This document shows positions 1 through 5,287 of a stretch of DNA of 5,320 nt, in pieces. The position numbers were made by a program, and so were the translations under genes. The DNA comes from an uncultured Selenomonadaceae bacterium. Lineage in GTDB: Bacteria > Bacillota > Negativicutes > Selenomonadales > Selenomonadaceae. The stretch covers positions 1 through 5,320 of the forward strand of contig CAJOPK010000243.1 of assembly GCA_905236255.1 (NCBI GenBank), in the 5' to 3' direction. Numbering within the stretch: position 1 is the stretch's first letter; every line of letters begins with the position of its first letter. Under the pieces are notes generated by a model. That model searched no databases. It had not been told where the DNA came from and worked only from the letters and a program-made list of their open reading frames with translations.

Positions 1-734
1 AACAATCTGAATTTAAATTCGTAAAGTCCGAAACGCGGCTTGCGAATGTGGACACGATTTAAAATATACGGATTTGTTTCAAGTGTATTCAAGCCGGGTT
101 CACCGGTGACCGCCGTCAAATAATCTTCGTTTTTCAACATTTCGACGATCTCCGGAGAATAAAAGCCGTTCGGATAGGAAAGGCTGTAAATCGTCCGCAT
201 ACCGTTCCACTCCATAAAAATTTTTGAATCCCGGATTTCGTGAATCCTCGTTTCATTGTCCAAAACATTGAAGGGAATGTGATCCGCCGTGTGCGATCCG
301 ATTTCAATTCCGCGCCGTTGCATATCCTTCAGCTGTTCAAAATTCAAATATCCGGGCTTGCCGATTTTATTTGTTATCATATAAACAACCGCTTTCATTC
401 CGTGACTTTCCAAAATCGGCAACATATTTTTATAATTGTCCTCGTAACCGTCGTCAAAAGTCAAAACGATCGGCTTTTCCGGCAAAGTCCCTTTTCCGTG
501 CCGGACTTTCATATAGTCCTGCAAAGTTATCGTCGTATATCCTTCAGATTTCAGATAATCAAGTTGAACGGAAAAGTCCGCCGGAGATACGTTGTATTTT
601 TCCGAATCAATATCCGGGTGTTCGGCGACCGTGTGATATTCCAAAATCGGAAAACCTTCCGGCTCCGGCAAATTTTTAAAATAAACTCCGAAAATAATTG
701 CGGCAAGTACAAGGATTGCAAAAATATATTTCAA
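1..734 (-). CDS. Membrane-anchored polysaccharide deacetylase (NodB-homology), C-terminus beyond left edge
   Basis: Reading the minus strand from 734 gives 244 open residues with no stop before the window edge, so the C-terminus is missing. Residues 4-19 are a hydrophobic stretch after one lysine, fitting an N-terminal signal or membrane anchor with the enzyme outside the cytoplasm. The NodB-type carbohydrate esterase 4 motifs are all present. Motif 1 is TFDDGY (92-97), with D94 the expected catalytic base and D95 a metal ligand. Motif 2 is SHTADH (147-152), with H148 and H152 as metal ligands. A motif-3-like SYPNG lies at 186-190. The early ILEYHTV (30-36) is typical of PgaB/IcaB-like secreted deacetylases. 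By family it removes N- or O-acetyl groups from a cell-surface polysaccharide or peptidoglycan, but the substrate cannot be read here. The start is TTG at 734, with a Shine-Dalgarno 8 nt upstream; an adjacent in-frame TTG at 737 is the alternative. It is transcribed divergently from pgm. Confidence 0.9.
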   Translation of the reverse strand, partial: MKYIFAILVLAAIIFGVYFKNLPEPEGFPILEYHTVAEHPDIDSEKYNVSPADFSVQLDYLKSEGYTTITLQDYMKVRHGKGTLPEKPIVLTFDDGYEDNYKNMLPILESHGMKAVVYMITNKIGKPGYLNFEQLKDMQRRGIEIGSHTADHIPFNVLDNETRIHEIRDSKIFMEWNGMRTIYSLSYPNGFYSPEIVEMLKNEDYLTAVTGEPGLNTLETNPYILNRVHIRKPRFGLYEFKFRL

Positions 735-742
735 CAAAAAAT

Positions 743-749
743 CTCCCCC
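743..749 (-). promoter_or_regulatory. Ribosome binding site of the deacetylase
   Basis: The minus strand reads GGGGGAG here, 8 nt before TTG at 734 and 5 nt before the tandem TTG at 737. No in-frame ATG lies nearby, so this site supports a TTG start and favours the second TTG by spacing. Confidence 0.65.
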
Positions 750-770
750 GAAAAAATTTTTTCTCCCGGA

Positions 771-799
771 AGTATAATCCGAAAATTCATTTATGTCAC
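771..799 (-). promoter_or_regulatory. Sigma-70/A-type promoter for the deacetylase
   Basis: On the minus strand, GTGACA (799-794, five of six bases of TTGACA) is followed by a 17-nt spacer and TATACT (776-771, five of six of TATAAT). Transcription would begin near 764, leaving a leader of about 30 nt that contains the Shine-Dalgarno site. The position and optimal spacing make this the likely deacetylase promoter. It is back-to-back with the pgm promoter. Confidence 0.65.
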
Positions 800-842
800 C
801 GGGAAATTTAATCGATTGCATATTGAAACCCGAACCTTACTC

Positions 843-876
843 GTCAAGCCTTCCGCCGTCTTTAAAGCGGCTTGAC
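843..876. repeat. Inverted repeat GTCAAGCC/GGCTTGAC, member 1 of a possible intergenic repeat family
   Basis: GTCAAGCC (843-850) and GGCTTGAC (869-876) are perfect 8-bp inverted arms around an 18-nt centre. The right arm overlaps the pgm -35 box, whose TTGAC it supplies. Related elements occur at 4052-4077 and 5288-5320; all share TCAAGCCGC, or its complement GCGGCTTGA, at one end and GGCT(T/G) at the other. No T-run follows, so it is not an intrinsic terminator. It could be an operator for a dimeric regulator, a dispersed small repeat, or a coincidence. Confidence 0.5.
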
Positions 877-900
877 AATAATTTTTTTTGGCGTTATACT
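872..900 (+). promoter_or_regulatory. Near-consensus sigma-70/A promoter for pgm
   Basis: A perfect TTGACA -35 box (872-877), an optimal 17-nt spacer and TATACT (895-900, five of six bases) form a strong promoter. Transcription should start around 906-908, giving a leader of about 100 nt before pgm. The -35 box overlaps the right arm of the inverted repeat at 843-876, so anything binding that repeat would compete with RNA polymerase. Confidence 0.85.
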
Positions 901-947
901 CAAAAAAATTTGGTGAAAGATTCGGAAAATTTTAATTTCGGCAAAGT

Positions 948-966
948 CGCCCGAATTGTCCGGGCG
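948..966 (+). other. GC-rich hairpin in the pgm leader
   Basis: CGCCCG (948-953) and CGGGCG (961-966) can form a 6-bp all-GC stem around a 7-nt loop, in an otherwise AT-rich leader, about 40 nt before the pgm start. No U-run follows, so it is not an intrinsic terminator. It might stabilise the mRNA 5' end or help regulate pgm. I recognise no known riboswitch in this leader. Confidence 0.45.
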
Positions 967-990
967 CGATTTATAAAAACGTGTTTAGAG

Positions 991-997
991 AAGGGGG
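991..997 (+). promoter_or_regulatory. Ribosome binding site of pgm
   Basis: AAGGGGG ends 8 nt before the ATG at 1006. This fixes the pgm start there: the reading frame stays open back to 793, but that stretch runs through the promoter and leader. Confidence 0.85.
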
Positions 998-1005
998 ATT
1001 TTTTA

Positions 1006-2622
1006 ATGGAGAAGAAAAACGTCGTGAACCTTCCGTCCTTGATCAGTGATTATTATACTCTTGCTCCGGATCCGGAAAACAAAACTCAAGGTGTTGCTTT
1101 CGGTACTTCCGGACACAGAGGCAGCTCGAAACTCCACAGTTTCAACGAAACTCATATTCTTGCAATCGCGCAGGCGGTCGCGGAACATCGCAAAGCCGAA
1201 GGTGTAACCGGTCCCATGTATATCGGCGCGGACACTCATGCACTTTCCGAGCCGGCACTCCGTTCCTGCGTTGAAGTTTTGGCGGCAAACGATGTCGAAA
1301 TTGTCTTGCAGGAAGGCTTTAAACCCGTCCCCACTCCGGTTGTTTCCCGCATAATTCTCGAACACAATTTTGAGAAAAAGAGCGAAAAGAAAGCGGACGG
1401 TATCGTAATTACTCCTTCCCACAATCCCCCGACCGACGGCGGCATTAAATACGATCCCATTACCGGCGGACCGGCAAGTGCGGAAGCCACCACCAAAATT
1501 CAGAATCGCGCAAACGAGATCATTAAATCCGGCGGCGTTGACAAAATTAAGCGCGTGACTTTTGAAAAGGCAATCAAGCAGGATAACGTTCATTTCATGG
1601 ACTACATGATGCCTTACGTCAAGGCACTCGGAAGAGTCATTGACATGGATGCCGTTGCAAATTCCGGCTTGAAAGTCGGCTCCGATCCTCTCGGCGGCTC
1701 CGGAATTTTCTACTGGGATCTCATCAACGAAGTTTACAAGATCAAAACTCCGATTACCGTCGTCAATCCCAACATCGATTACACATTCTCCTTCAAGCCG
1801 CTTGATCATGACGGCAAGATTCGCATGGACTGTTCGTCACCGTTCGCAATGGCAAATCTCATCAAGATGAAAGACGATTACGATATTGCTTTCGGCAATG
1901 ACACCGATTACGATCGTCACGGAATTGTCACCCCGCAGGGATTGATGAATCCGAATCATTATCTTGCCGTTGCAATCCGTTATCTCTTTACGAATCGTCC
2001 CGGCTGGAGCAAAGACGCGATGGTCGGCAAGACTTTGGTTTCAAGTTCTCTTATTGACAAAGTTGCGGCGGATATCGGCAGAAAACTTTGCGAAGTTCCG
2101 GTCGGTTTCAAATGGTTTGTTGACGGCTTGTTTGACGGCTCCATGGGCTTCGGCGGCGAAGAGTCTGCGGGTGCATCCTTCCTCTGCAAAGATGCAAGCG
2201 TTTGGACGACCGATAAAGACGGCATCATTATGGACTTGCTTTCAATCGAAATTACGGCAAAGACCGGCAAAAATCCGTCCGAACATCACAAAGAACTTAC
2301 CGACAAATTCGGAACATTCTACTATGCCCGCAAGGATACTCCGGCAACTCCGGATCAAAAAGCGGCTCTCGGCAAATTGGCTCCCGAAAATCTCAAAGCC
2401 GACACTCTCGCCGGCGACAAGATTACCGGCAAATTCACCAAAGCTCCGGGTAACGGCGCATCGATCGGCGGCTTGAAAGTCGTAACCGACAAAGGCTGGT
2501 TTGCGGCGCGTCCTTCCGGCACGGAAGATATGTGCAAAGTTTATGCGGAGAGTTTCGTAAGTGAAGATCATTTGAAACAAATTCAGAAAGAAGCACAGGA
2601 AATTGTCGCGTCCGTTGTGTGA
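1006..2622 (+). CDS. pgm: Phosphoglucomutase, alpha-D-glucose phosphate-specific
   Basis: This 538-aa cytoplasmic enzyme interconverts glucose-1-phosphate and glucose-6-phosphate, linking glycolysis to UDP-glucose, glycogen and polysaccharide synthesis. It is nearly as long as E. coli Pgm (about 546 aa) and appears full length. All four family signatures are visible. GTSGHRG (33-39) is N-terminal. TPSHNP (136-141) holds the serine that carries the phosphoryl group, S138. DTDYDRH (299-305) supplies the Mg2+ ligands D299, D301 and D303. The sugar-binding loop is GGEESAG (383-389), and the C-terminal phosphate-binding loop is RPSGTE (502-507). The domain order is that of the Pgm branch and not of the phosphomannomutase/phosphoglucosamine mutase branch. 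The ATG at 1006 is chosen for its Shine-Dalgarno. It has its own promoter (872-900) and terminator (2667-2694), so it is probably monocistronic. Its divergent neighbour is a polysaccharide deacetylase. Confidence 0.97.
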   Translation: MEKKNVVNLPSLISDYYTLAPDPENKTQGVAFGTSGHRGSSKLHSFNETHILAIAQAVAEHRKAEGVTGPMYIGADTHALSEPALRSCVEVLAANDVEIVLQEGFKPVPTPVVSRIILEHNFEKKSEKKADGIVITPSHNPPTDGGIKYDPITGGPASAEATTKIQNRANEIIKSGGVDKIKRVTFEKAIKQDNVHFMDYMMPYVKALGRVIDMDAVANSGLKVGSDPLGGSGIFYWDLINEVYKIKTPITVVNPNIDYTFSFKPLDHDGKIRMDCSSPFAMANLIKMKDDYDIAFGNDTDYDRHGIVTPQGLMNPNHYLAVAIRYLFTNRPGWSKDAMVGKTLVSSSLIDKVAADIGRKLCEVPVGFKWFVDGLFDGSMGFGGEESAGASFLCKDASVWTTDKDGIIMDLLSIEITAKTGKNPSEHHKELTDKFGTFYYARKDTPATPDQKAALGKLAPENLKADTLAGDKITGKFTKAPGNGASIGGLKVVTDKGWFAARPSGTEDMCKVYAESFVSEDHLKQIQKEAQEIVASVV

Positions 2623-2666
2623 TAAAAATTTTCGCCAAATATTTTTGAATCGAATATAAAAATTTT

Positions 2667-2694
2667 CCCGGAGCATTTTGTTCCGGGATTTTTT
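2667..2694 (+). terminator. Intrinsic terminator of pgm
   Basis: CCCGGAGC (2667-2674) pairs with GTTCCGGG (2680-2687) to give an 8-bp stem including one G-U pair, with an ATTTT loop. It is followed by A and six Ts (2689-2694). It lies 44 nt after the pgm stop and separates pgm from the malic enzyme promoter. Confidence 0.92.
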
Positions 2695-2751
2695 GTCGGC
2701 GAAATTTACTGTAATCCTGCAAATGAATAATGTATTCAATTTTTAAACCGC

Positions 2752-2779
2752 TTGAAAATTTATTTTTGTTTGTTATAAT
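2752..2779 (+). promoter_or_regulatory. Sigma-70/A promoter with extended -10 for malic enzyme
   Basis: TTGAAA (2752-2757, four of six bases) is followed by a 16-nt spacer and a perfect TATAAT (2774-2779). The -10 box is preceded by TGT, an extended -10 element. Transcription would begin near 2786, leaving a short leader of about 35 nt that contains the Shine-Dalgarno AAAGGA. Confidence 0.85.
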
Positions 2780-2820
2780 GCTTTGAAGTTTTTGTAAGAA
2801 TTTTGAAAGGAATGATTCGG

Positions 2821-4053
2821 ATGGCTGACGTTAATGCGGAAGCATTGGCTCTGCACAAAGAGCATCACGGAAAATTGGAAGTAAAAAGTAAAGTTGCACT
2901 GAAAACCAATAAAGATTTGACGCTCGCTTATACTCCGGGCGTTGCGGCTCCCTGCCTTGAAATTCAAAAAGACAACGACAAGATTTACGATTATACGAAT
3001 CGCGGGAATTTGGTTGCCGTCGTCACAAACGGAACTGCGGTTCTCGGTCTGGGTGACATTGGTGCCGGCGCGGGCTTGCCGGTCATGGAAGGCAAGTCGA
3101 TTTTATTTAAGGGCTTTGCCGGTGTCGATGCCATTCCGATTTGCCTGAATACCAAAAAGGTTGACGAGATTGTCAAAACCATTCAACTCATGGCTCCGAG
3201 TTTCGGCGGAATAAATCTTGAGGACATAAAGGCTCCGGAATGTTTCGACATTGAACACGCTTTAAAAGACAGTGTGGATATTCCGGTTTTCCATGACGAT
3301 CAGCACGGTACGGCGATTGTCGTCGGCGCGGCTCTGATTAACGCATTGAAACTTGTCGGCAAAAAATTCAACGAAATTAAAGTCGTCGTAAACGGTGCCG
3401 GCGCGGCAGGTATGGCTATTACTTATCTCATTCAAAAAATGGGCGCGGCAAATGTCATGCTCTGCGATTCGACCGGCGCGATTTATGAAGGGCGCGGCAA
3501 GGGTATGAATCCCTACAAAGATCAAATTGCCGCCGTCACAAATGCCAACAACGAATCCGGTCAGCTTGAGGACGTTATCGGCGGCGCGGACGTTTTTATC
3601 GGCGTATCCAAAGCCGGACTTTTGACCGGCGAAATGGTTAAGAAAATGAACAAAGACGCGATTATTTTGGCGATGGCAAACCCGACTCCGGAAATCATGC
3701 CGGACGAAGCGAAAGCCGCCGGTGCGCGTGTGGTTTGTACCGGACGCAGTGACTTCCCGAATCAGGTCAACAATCTTTTGGCTTTTCCGGGAATTTTCAG
3801 AGGTGCGCTTGACGTTCGTGCAACCGATATAAACGAAGAAATGAAAATTGCCGCCTCTTATGCGATAGCGTCGCTTATTTCCGATGACGAACTCAACGAA
3901 GAACATGTAATTACGACTCCTTTTGACGAAAGAGTTGCTCCGACTGTTGCGGCAGCCGTTGCAAAAGCGGCGATCGAATCCGGTGTTGCCAAAAACAAAA
4001 ACATTACTCCGGAACAAGTTGCGGAACACACAAGAGAACTTTTGAAAGGTTGA
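2821..4053 (+). CDS. Malic enzyme (oxaloacetate-decarboxylating malate dehydrogenase), short form
   Basis: This 410-aa cytoplasmic enzyme oxidatively decarboxylates L-malate to pyruvate and CO2, reducing NAD(P)+. It matches the short bacterial malic enzymes that lack the C-terminal phosphotransacetylase-like domain of E. coli MaeB. Visible elements are the catalytic-tyrosine motif AYTPGVA (Y37), MEGK with the catalytic lysine K92, and NLEDIKAPE with probable metal ligands E134 and D135. FHDDQHGTA (157-165) brings a third acidic ligand near D160. A Rossmann loop GAGAAG is at 192-197, NPTPE at 287-291, and DFPNQVNN, typical of the family, at 311-318. NAD versus NADP preference cannot be settled from sequence. 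The ATG at 2821 is chosen because AAAGGA (2806-2811) lies 9 nt upstream; the in-frame TTG at 2803 and ATG at 2812 have no properly spaced site. It has its own promoter and shares a bidirectional terminator with the convergent dmlA. Confidence 0.95.
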   Translation: MADVNAEALALHKEHHGKLEVKSKVALKTNKDLTLAYTPGVAAPCLEIQKDNDKIYDYTNRGNLVAVVTNGTAVLGLGDIGAGAGLPVMEGKSILFKGFAGVDAIPICLNTKKVDEIVKTIQLMAPSFGGINLEDIKAPECFDIEHALKDSVDIPVFHDDQHGTAIVVGAALINALKLVGKKFNEIKVVVNGAGAAGMAITYLIQKMGAANVMLCDSTGAIYEGRGKGMNPYKDQIAAVTNANNESGQLEDVIGGADVFIGVSKAGLLTGEMVKKMNKDAIILAMANPTPEIMPDEAKAAGARVVCTGRSDFPNQVNNLLAFPGIFRGALDVRATDINEEMKIAASYAIASLISDDELNEEHVITTPFDERVAPTVAAAVAKAAIESGVAKNKNITPEQVAEHTRELLKG

Positions 4054-4077
4054 CAGCCAAAGCAAAGCGGCTTGATG
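4052..4077. repeat. Intergenic element resembling 843-876 (member 2)
   Basis: Starting inside the malic enzyme stop codon, the sequence begins GACAGCC and ends GCGGCTTGATG. Its complement reads TCAAGCCGC, CTTTG twice, then GGCTGTC, parallel to the elements at 843-876 and 5288-5320. Self-complementarity is weak (AGCC/GGCT), so it is a poor hairpin alone. It sits just upstream of the strong terminator at 4095-4130. Membership in a family rests on short shared ends only. Confidence 0.35.
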
Positions 4078-4094
4078 CGCATTGTAATCCCGAA

Positions 4095-4130
4095 AAAAAA
4101 TTCCGTCGAATTTCTTCGACGGAATTTTTT
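4095..4130. terminator. Bidirectional intrinsic terminator between malic enzyme and dmlA
   Basis: TTCCGTCGAA (4101-4110) and TTCGACGGAA (4115-4124) form a perfect 10-bp stem with a TTTC loop. Flanking A and T runs extend it by six further A-T pairs. T-runs follow the stem on both strands (4125-4130 on plus; the complement of the A-run at 4093-4100 on minus). It lies 41 nt past the malic enzyme stop and 21 nt past the dmlA stop, so it should end both converging transcripts. Confidence 0.95.
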
Positions 4131-4151
4131 GTATTCCGAAACCTTTTTAAT

Positions 4152-5219
4152 TTATCGGCGTTTCAAAATTTCCAAAATCGCCGGTGCAATATCTTTCGTT
4201 TTAGCATTTCCGCCCAAATCCGGCGTTAAAGTCTTTTTCTCGACAAGCAAAGTTTCAATCGCCGAAATGATTTTGTCCGACCAATTTTTATATCCGAAAA
4301 ATTCAAGCATTTGAGCGACGCTCCAAATTGCGGCAAGCGGATTGGCAAGACCTTTGCCCGCAATATCCGGCGCGCTCCCGTGGATCGGTTCAAACATTGA
4401 CGGGAAATTTTTTTCGGGATTTAAATTTGCGCCCGCCGCCAATCCCATGCCGCCGGCAATCGCCGCGCCCAAATCCGTCAAAATATCGCCGAATAAATTG
4501 CTTGTTACGACAACTTGAAAACGTGCCGGATTTTTTACAAAGAACATCGCCGCCGCATCGACAAGCAAAGTGTGAGTTTCGACTTCCGGATATTCTTTTG
4601 AAATTTCCTTAAAAATTTCGTCCCAAAATACCATCGAATAACCGAGAGCGTTTCCCTTGCTTATGCTTGTGACGGATTTCTTTTCCCGTTTCGCAATTTC
4701 AAAGGCGTAACGAATAACCCGTTCCAAGCCGTGCCTTGAAAAAACTCCGGTCTGCAAAGCGGTTTCGTGAGGCGTTCCCGGATAAAGCCGCGCCCCGACG
4801 TTTGCATATTCGCCTTCCGAATTTTCGCGAACGACGATCATGTCAATATCTGATTTTTTTATTCCGGAAAGCGGACAAGGTGCGCCTTCCAAAAGTTTCA
4901 CCGGACGAAGATTTATATACTGGTCAAAACCGCGCCGAATTTTCAAAAGCAATTCACCCAGCGAAACATTGTCCGGAACGCCGGGAGAACCGACCGCTCC
5001 CAAATAAATCGCGTCAAAATTTTTCAGCTTGTCAAGCATATCGTCGTCAGCCATGCGACCGGTTTTTTTGTAGTATTCGCAACCGTAAGGAAAATCTTCA
5101 AAACTTACTTCAAATGTCTTGTCAATTTTGGAAATCCCGGACAAAACTTCTTTGCCGGAAGAAATTACTTCCGGACCTATTCCGTCGCCGGCAATCACCG
5201 CAATTTTAAAATTCCGCAT
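4152..5219 (-). CDS. dmlA: D-malate/tartrate dehydrogenase (decarboxylating), DmlA/TtuC family
   Basis: This 355-aa cytoplasmic protein is a beta-decarboxylating dehydrogenase of the isocitrate/isopropylmalate fold. It resembles E. coli DmlA (about 361 aa) along its length, notably in LKxRRxFDQYxNLRPV (92-107), VVRENSEGEY (129-138), SNLFGDILTDLG (240-251) and FEPIHGSAPDI (276-286). DmlA converts D-malate to pyruvate and CO2 with NAD+, and relatives also act on tartrate or 3-isopropylmalate. Expected substrate arginines are R95, R105 and R131; the catalytic pair is Y138 and K188; metal ligands are D221, D245 and D249. D285 after HGSAP indicates NAD rather than NADP. The FDQY segment favours DmlA/TtuC over LeuB, but a LeuB- or isocitrate-like activity is not excluded, and no leu gene is visible. 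The ATG at 5219 is preferred over an in-frame GTG at 5231, which falls inside the Shine-Dalgarno region. It converges on the malic enzyme gene, which makes the same product from L-malate. Confidence 0.9.
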   Translation of the reverse strand: MRNFKIAVIAGDGIGPEVISSGKEVLSGISKIDKTFEVSFEDFPYGCEYYKKTGRMADDDMLDKLKNFDAIYLGAVGSPGVPDNVSLGELLLKIRRGFDQYINLRPVKLLEGAPCPLSGIKKSDIDMIVVRENSEGEYANVGARLYPGTPHETALQTGVFSRHGLERVIRYAFEIAKREKKSVTSISKGNALGYSMVFWDEIFKEISKEYPEVETHTLLVDAAAMFFVKNPARFQVVVTSNLFGDILTDLGAAIAGGMGLAAGANLNPEKNFPSMFEPIHGSAPDIAGKGLANPLAAIWSVAQMLEFFGYKNWSDKIISAIETLLVEKKTLTPDLGGNAKTKDIAPAILEILKRR

Positions 5220-5239
5220 ATTTTCCCCCACCTTTCCAT
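5195..5239 (-). CDS. Possible 14-codon leader ORF overlapping the dmlA start
   Basis: On the minus strand an ATG at 5239 opens MERWGKICGILKLR and stops at TGA (5197-5195), in a different frame from dmlA and overlapping its first eight codons. GGGAGAGG (5254-5247) is a good Shine-Dalgarno 7 nt before this ATG. It could couple or tune dmlA translation. The peptide has no recognisable attenuation pattern and may be chance, since very short ORFs are common. Confidence 0.2.
   Translation of the reverse strand: MERWGKICGILKLR
5225..5233 (-). promoter_or_regulatory. Ribosome binding site of dmlA
   Basis: The minus strand reads AGGTGGGGG here. AGGTGG ends 8 nt before the ATG at 5219, which supports that start. 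The alternative GTG at 5231 would begin inside this site. Confidence 0.75.
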
Positions 5240-5249
5240 AATTGAACCT

Positions 5250-5269
5250 CTCCCGGCTAAAGCCGGAAG
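5250..5269 (-). other. Hairpin in the dmlA leader
   Basis: In minus-strand RNA, CUUCCGGC pairs with GCCGGGAG (one G-U pair) around a UUUA tetraloop, forming an 8-bp stem. No U-run follows, so it is not an intrinsic terminator. Its 3' arm includes GGGAG, part of the Shine-Dalgarno GGGAGAGG of the possible leader ORF, so folding could hide that site. The plus-strand version is interrupted by a C-A mismatch, consistent with a role in the dmlA transcript. Confidence 0.45.
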
Positions 5270-5287
5270 ATTCTTGAAAAGATTGAC

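Noticed and set aside
240..875. Long plus-strand ORF of 211 codons
   Set aside because: It lies mostly antisense to the deacetylase, which has all catalytic motifs, a Shine-Dalgarno and a promoter. The translation is arginine- and isoleucine-rich with no recognisable domain.
843..876. Intrinsic terminator or integron attC site at the inverted repeat
   Set aside because: There is no U-run after the stem, and the core signatures of attC are absent. It sits at a promoter with no integrase or gene cassette nearby.
793..1005. N-terminal extension of the pgm frame upstream of the ATG at 1006
   Set aside because: The stretch covers the pgm promoter and leader, lacks a Shine-Dalgarno, and does not match the family. 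The ATG at 1006 has a strong ribosome binding site and gives the usual length.
1003..1809. Minus-strand ORF of 268 codons inside pgm
   Set aside because: It is antisense to the conserved catalytic half of pgm, with no domain, promoter or ribosome binding site. It is a codon-bias shadow.
2803..2820. Earlier malic enzyme starts (TTG at 2803, ATG at 2812)
   Set aside because: The Shine-Dalgarno AAAGGA at 2806-2811 is correctly spaced only for the ATG at 2821.
3262..4065. Minus-strand ORF of 267 codons inside the malic enzyme gene
   Set aside because: It is antisense to conserved malic enzyme motifs and its translation is low-complexity with many Arg, Asn and Phe residues. No supporting signals are present.
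4736..5209. Plus-strand ORF of 157 codons opposite dmlA
   Set aside because: It lies antisense to the conserved N-terminal half of dmlA, and its translation is highly basic with no recognisable domain.
4152..5219. Calling the minus-strand dehydrogenase LeuB (3-isopropylmalate dehydrogenase)
   Set aside because: The segment FDQYINLRPV and other blocks match DmlA/TtuC better than LeuB, and there is no leuA, leuC or leuD next to it. LeuB-like side activity remains possible.
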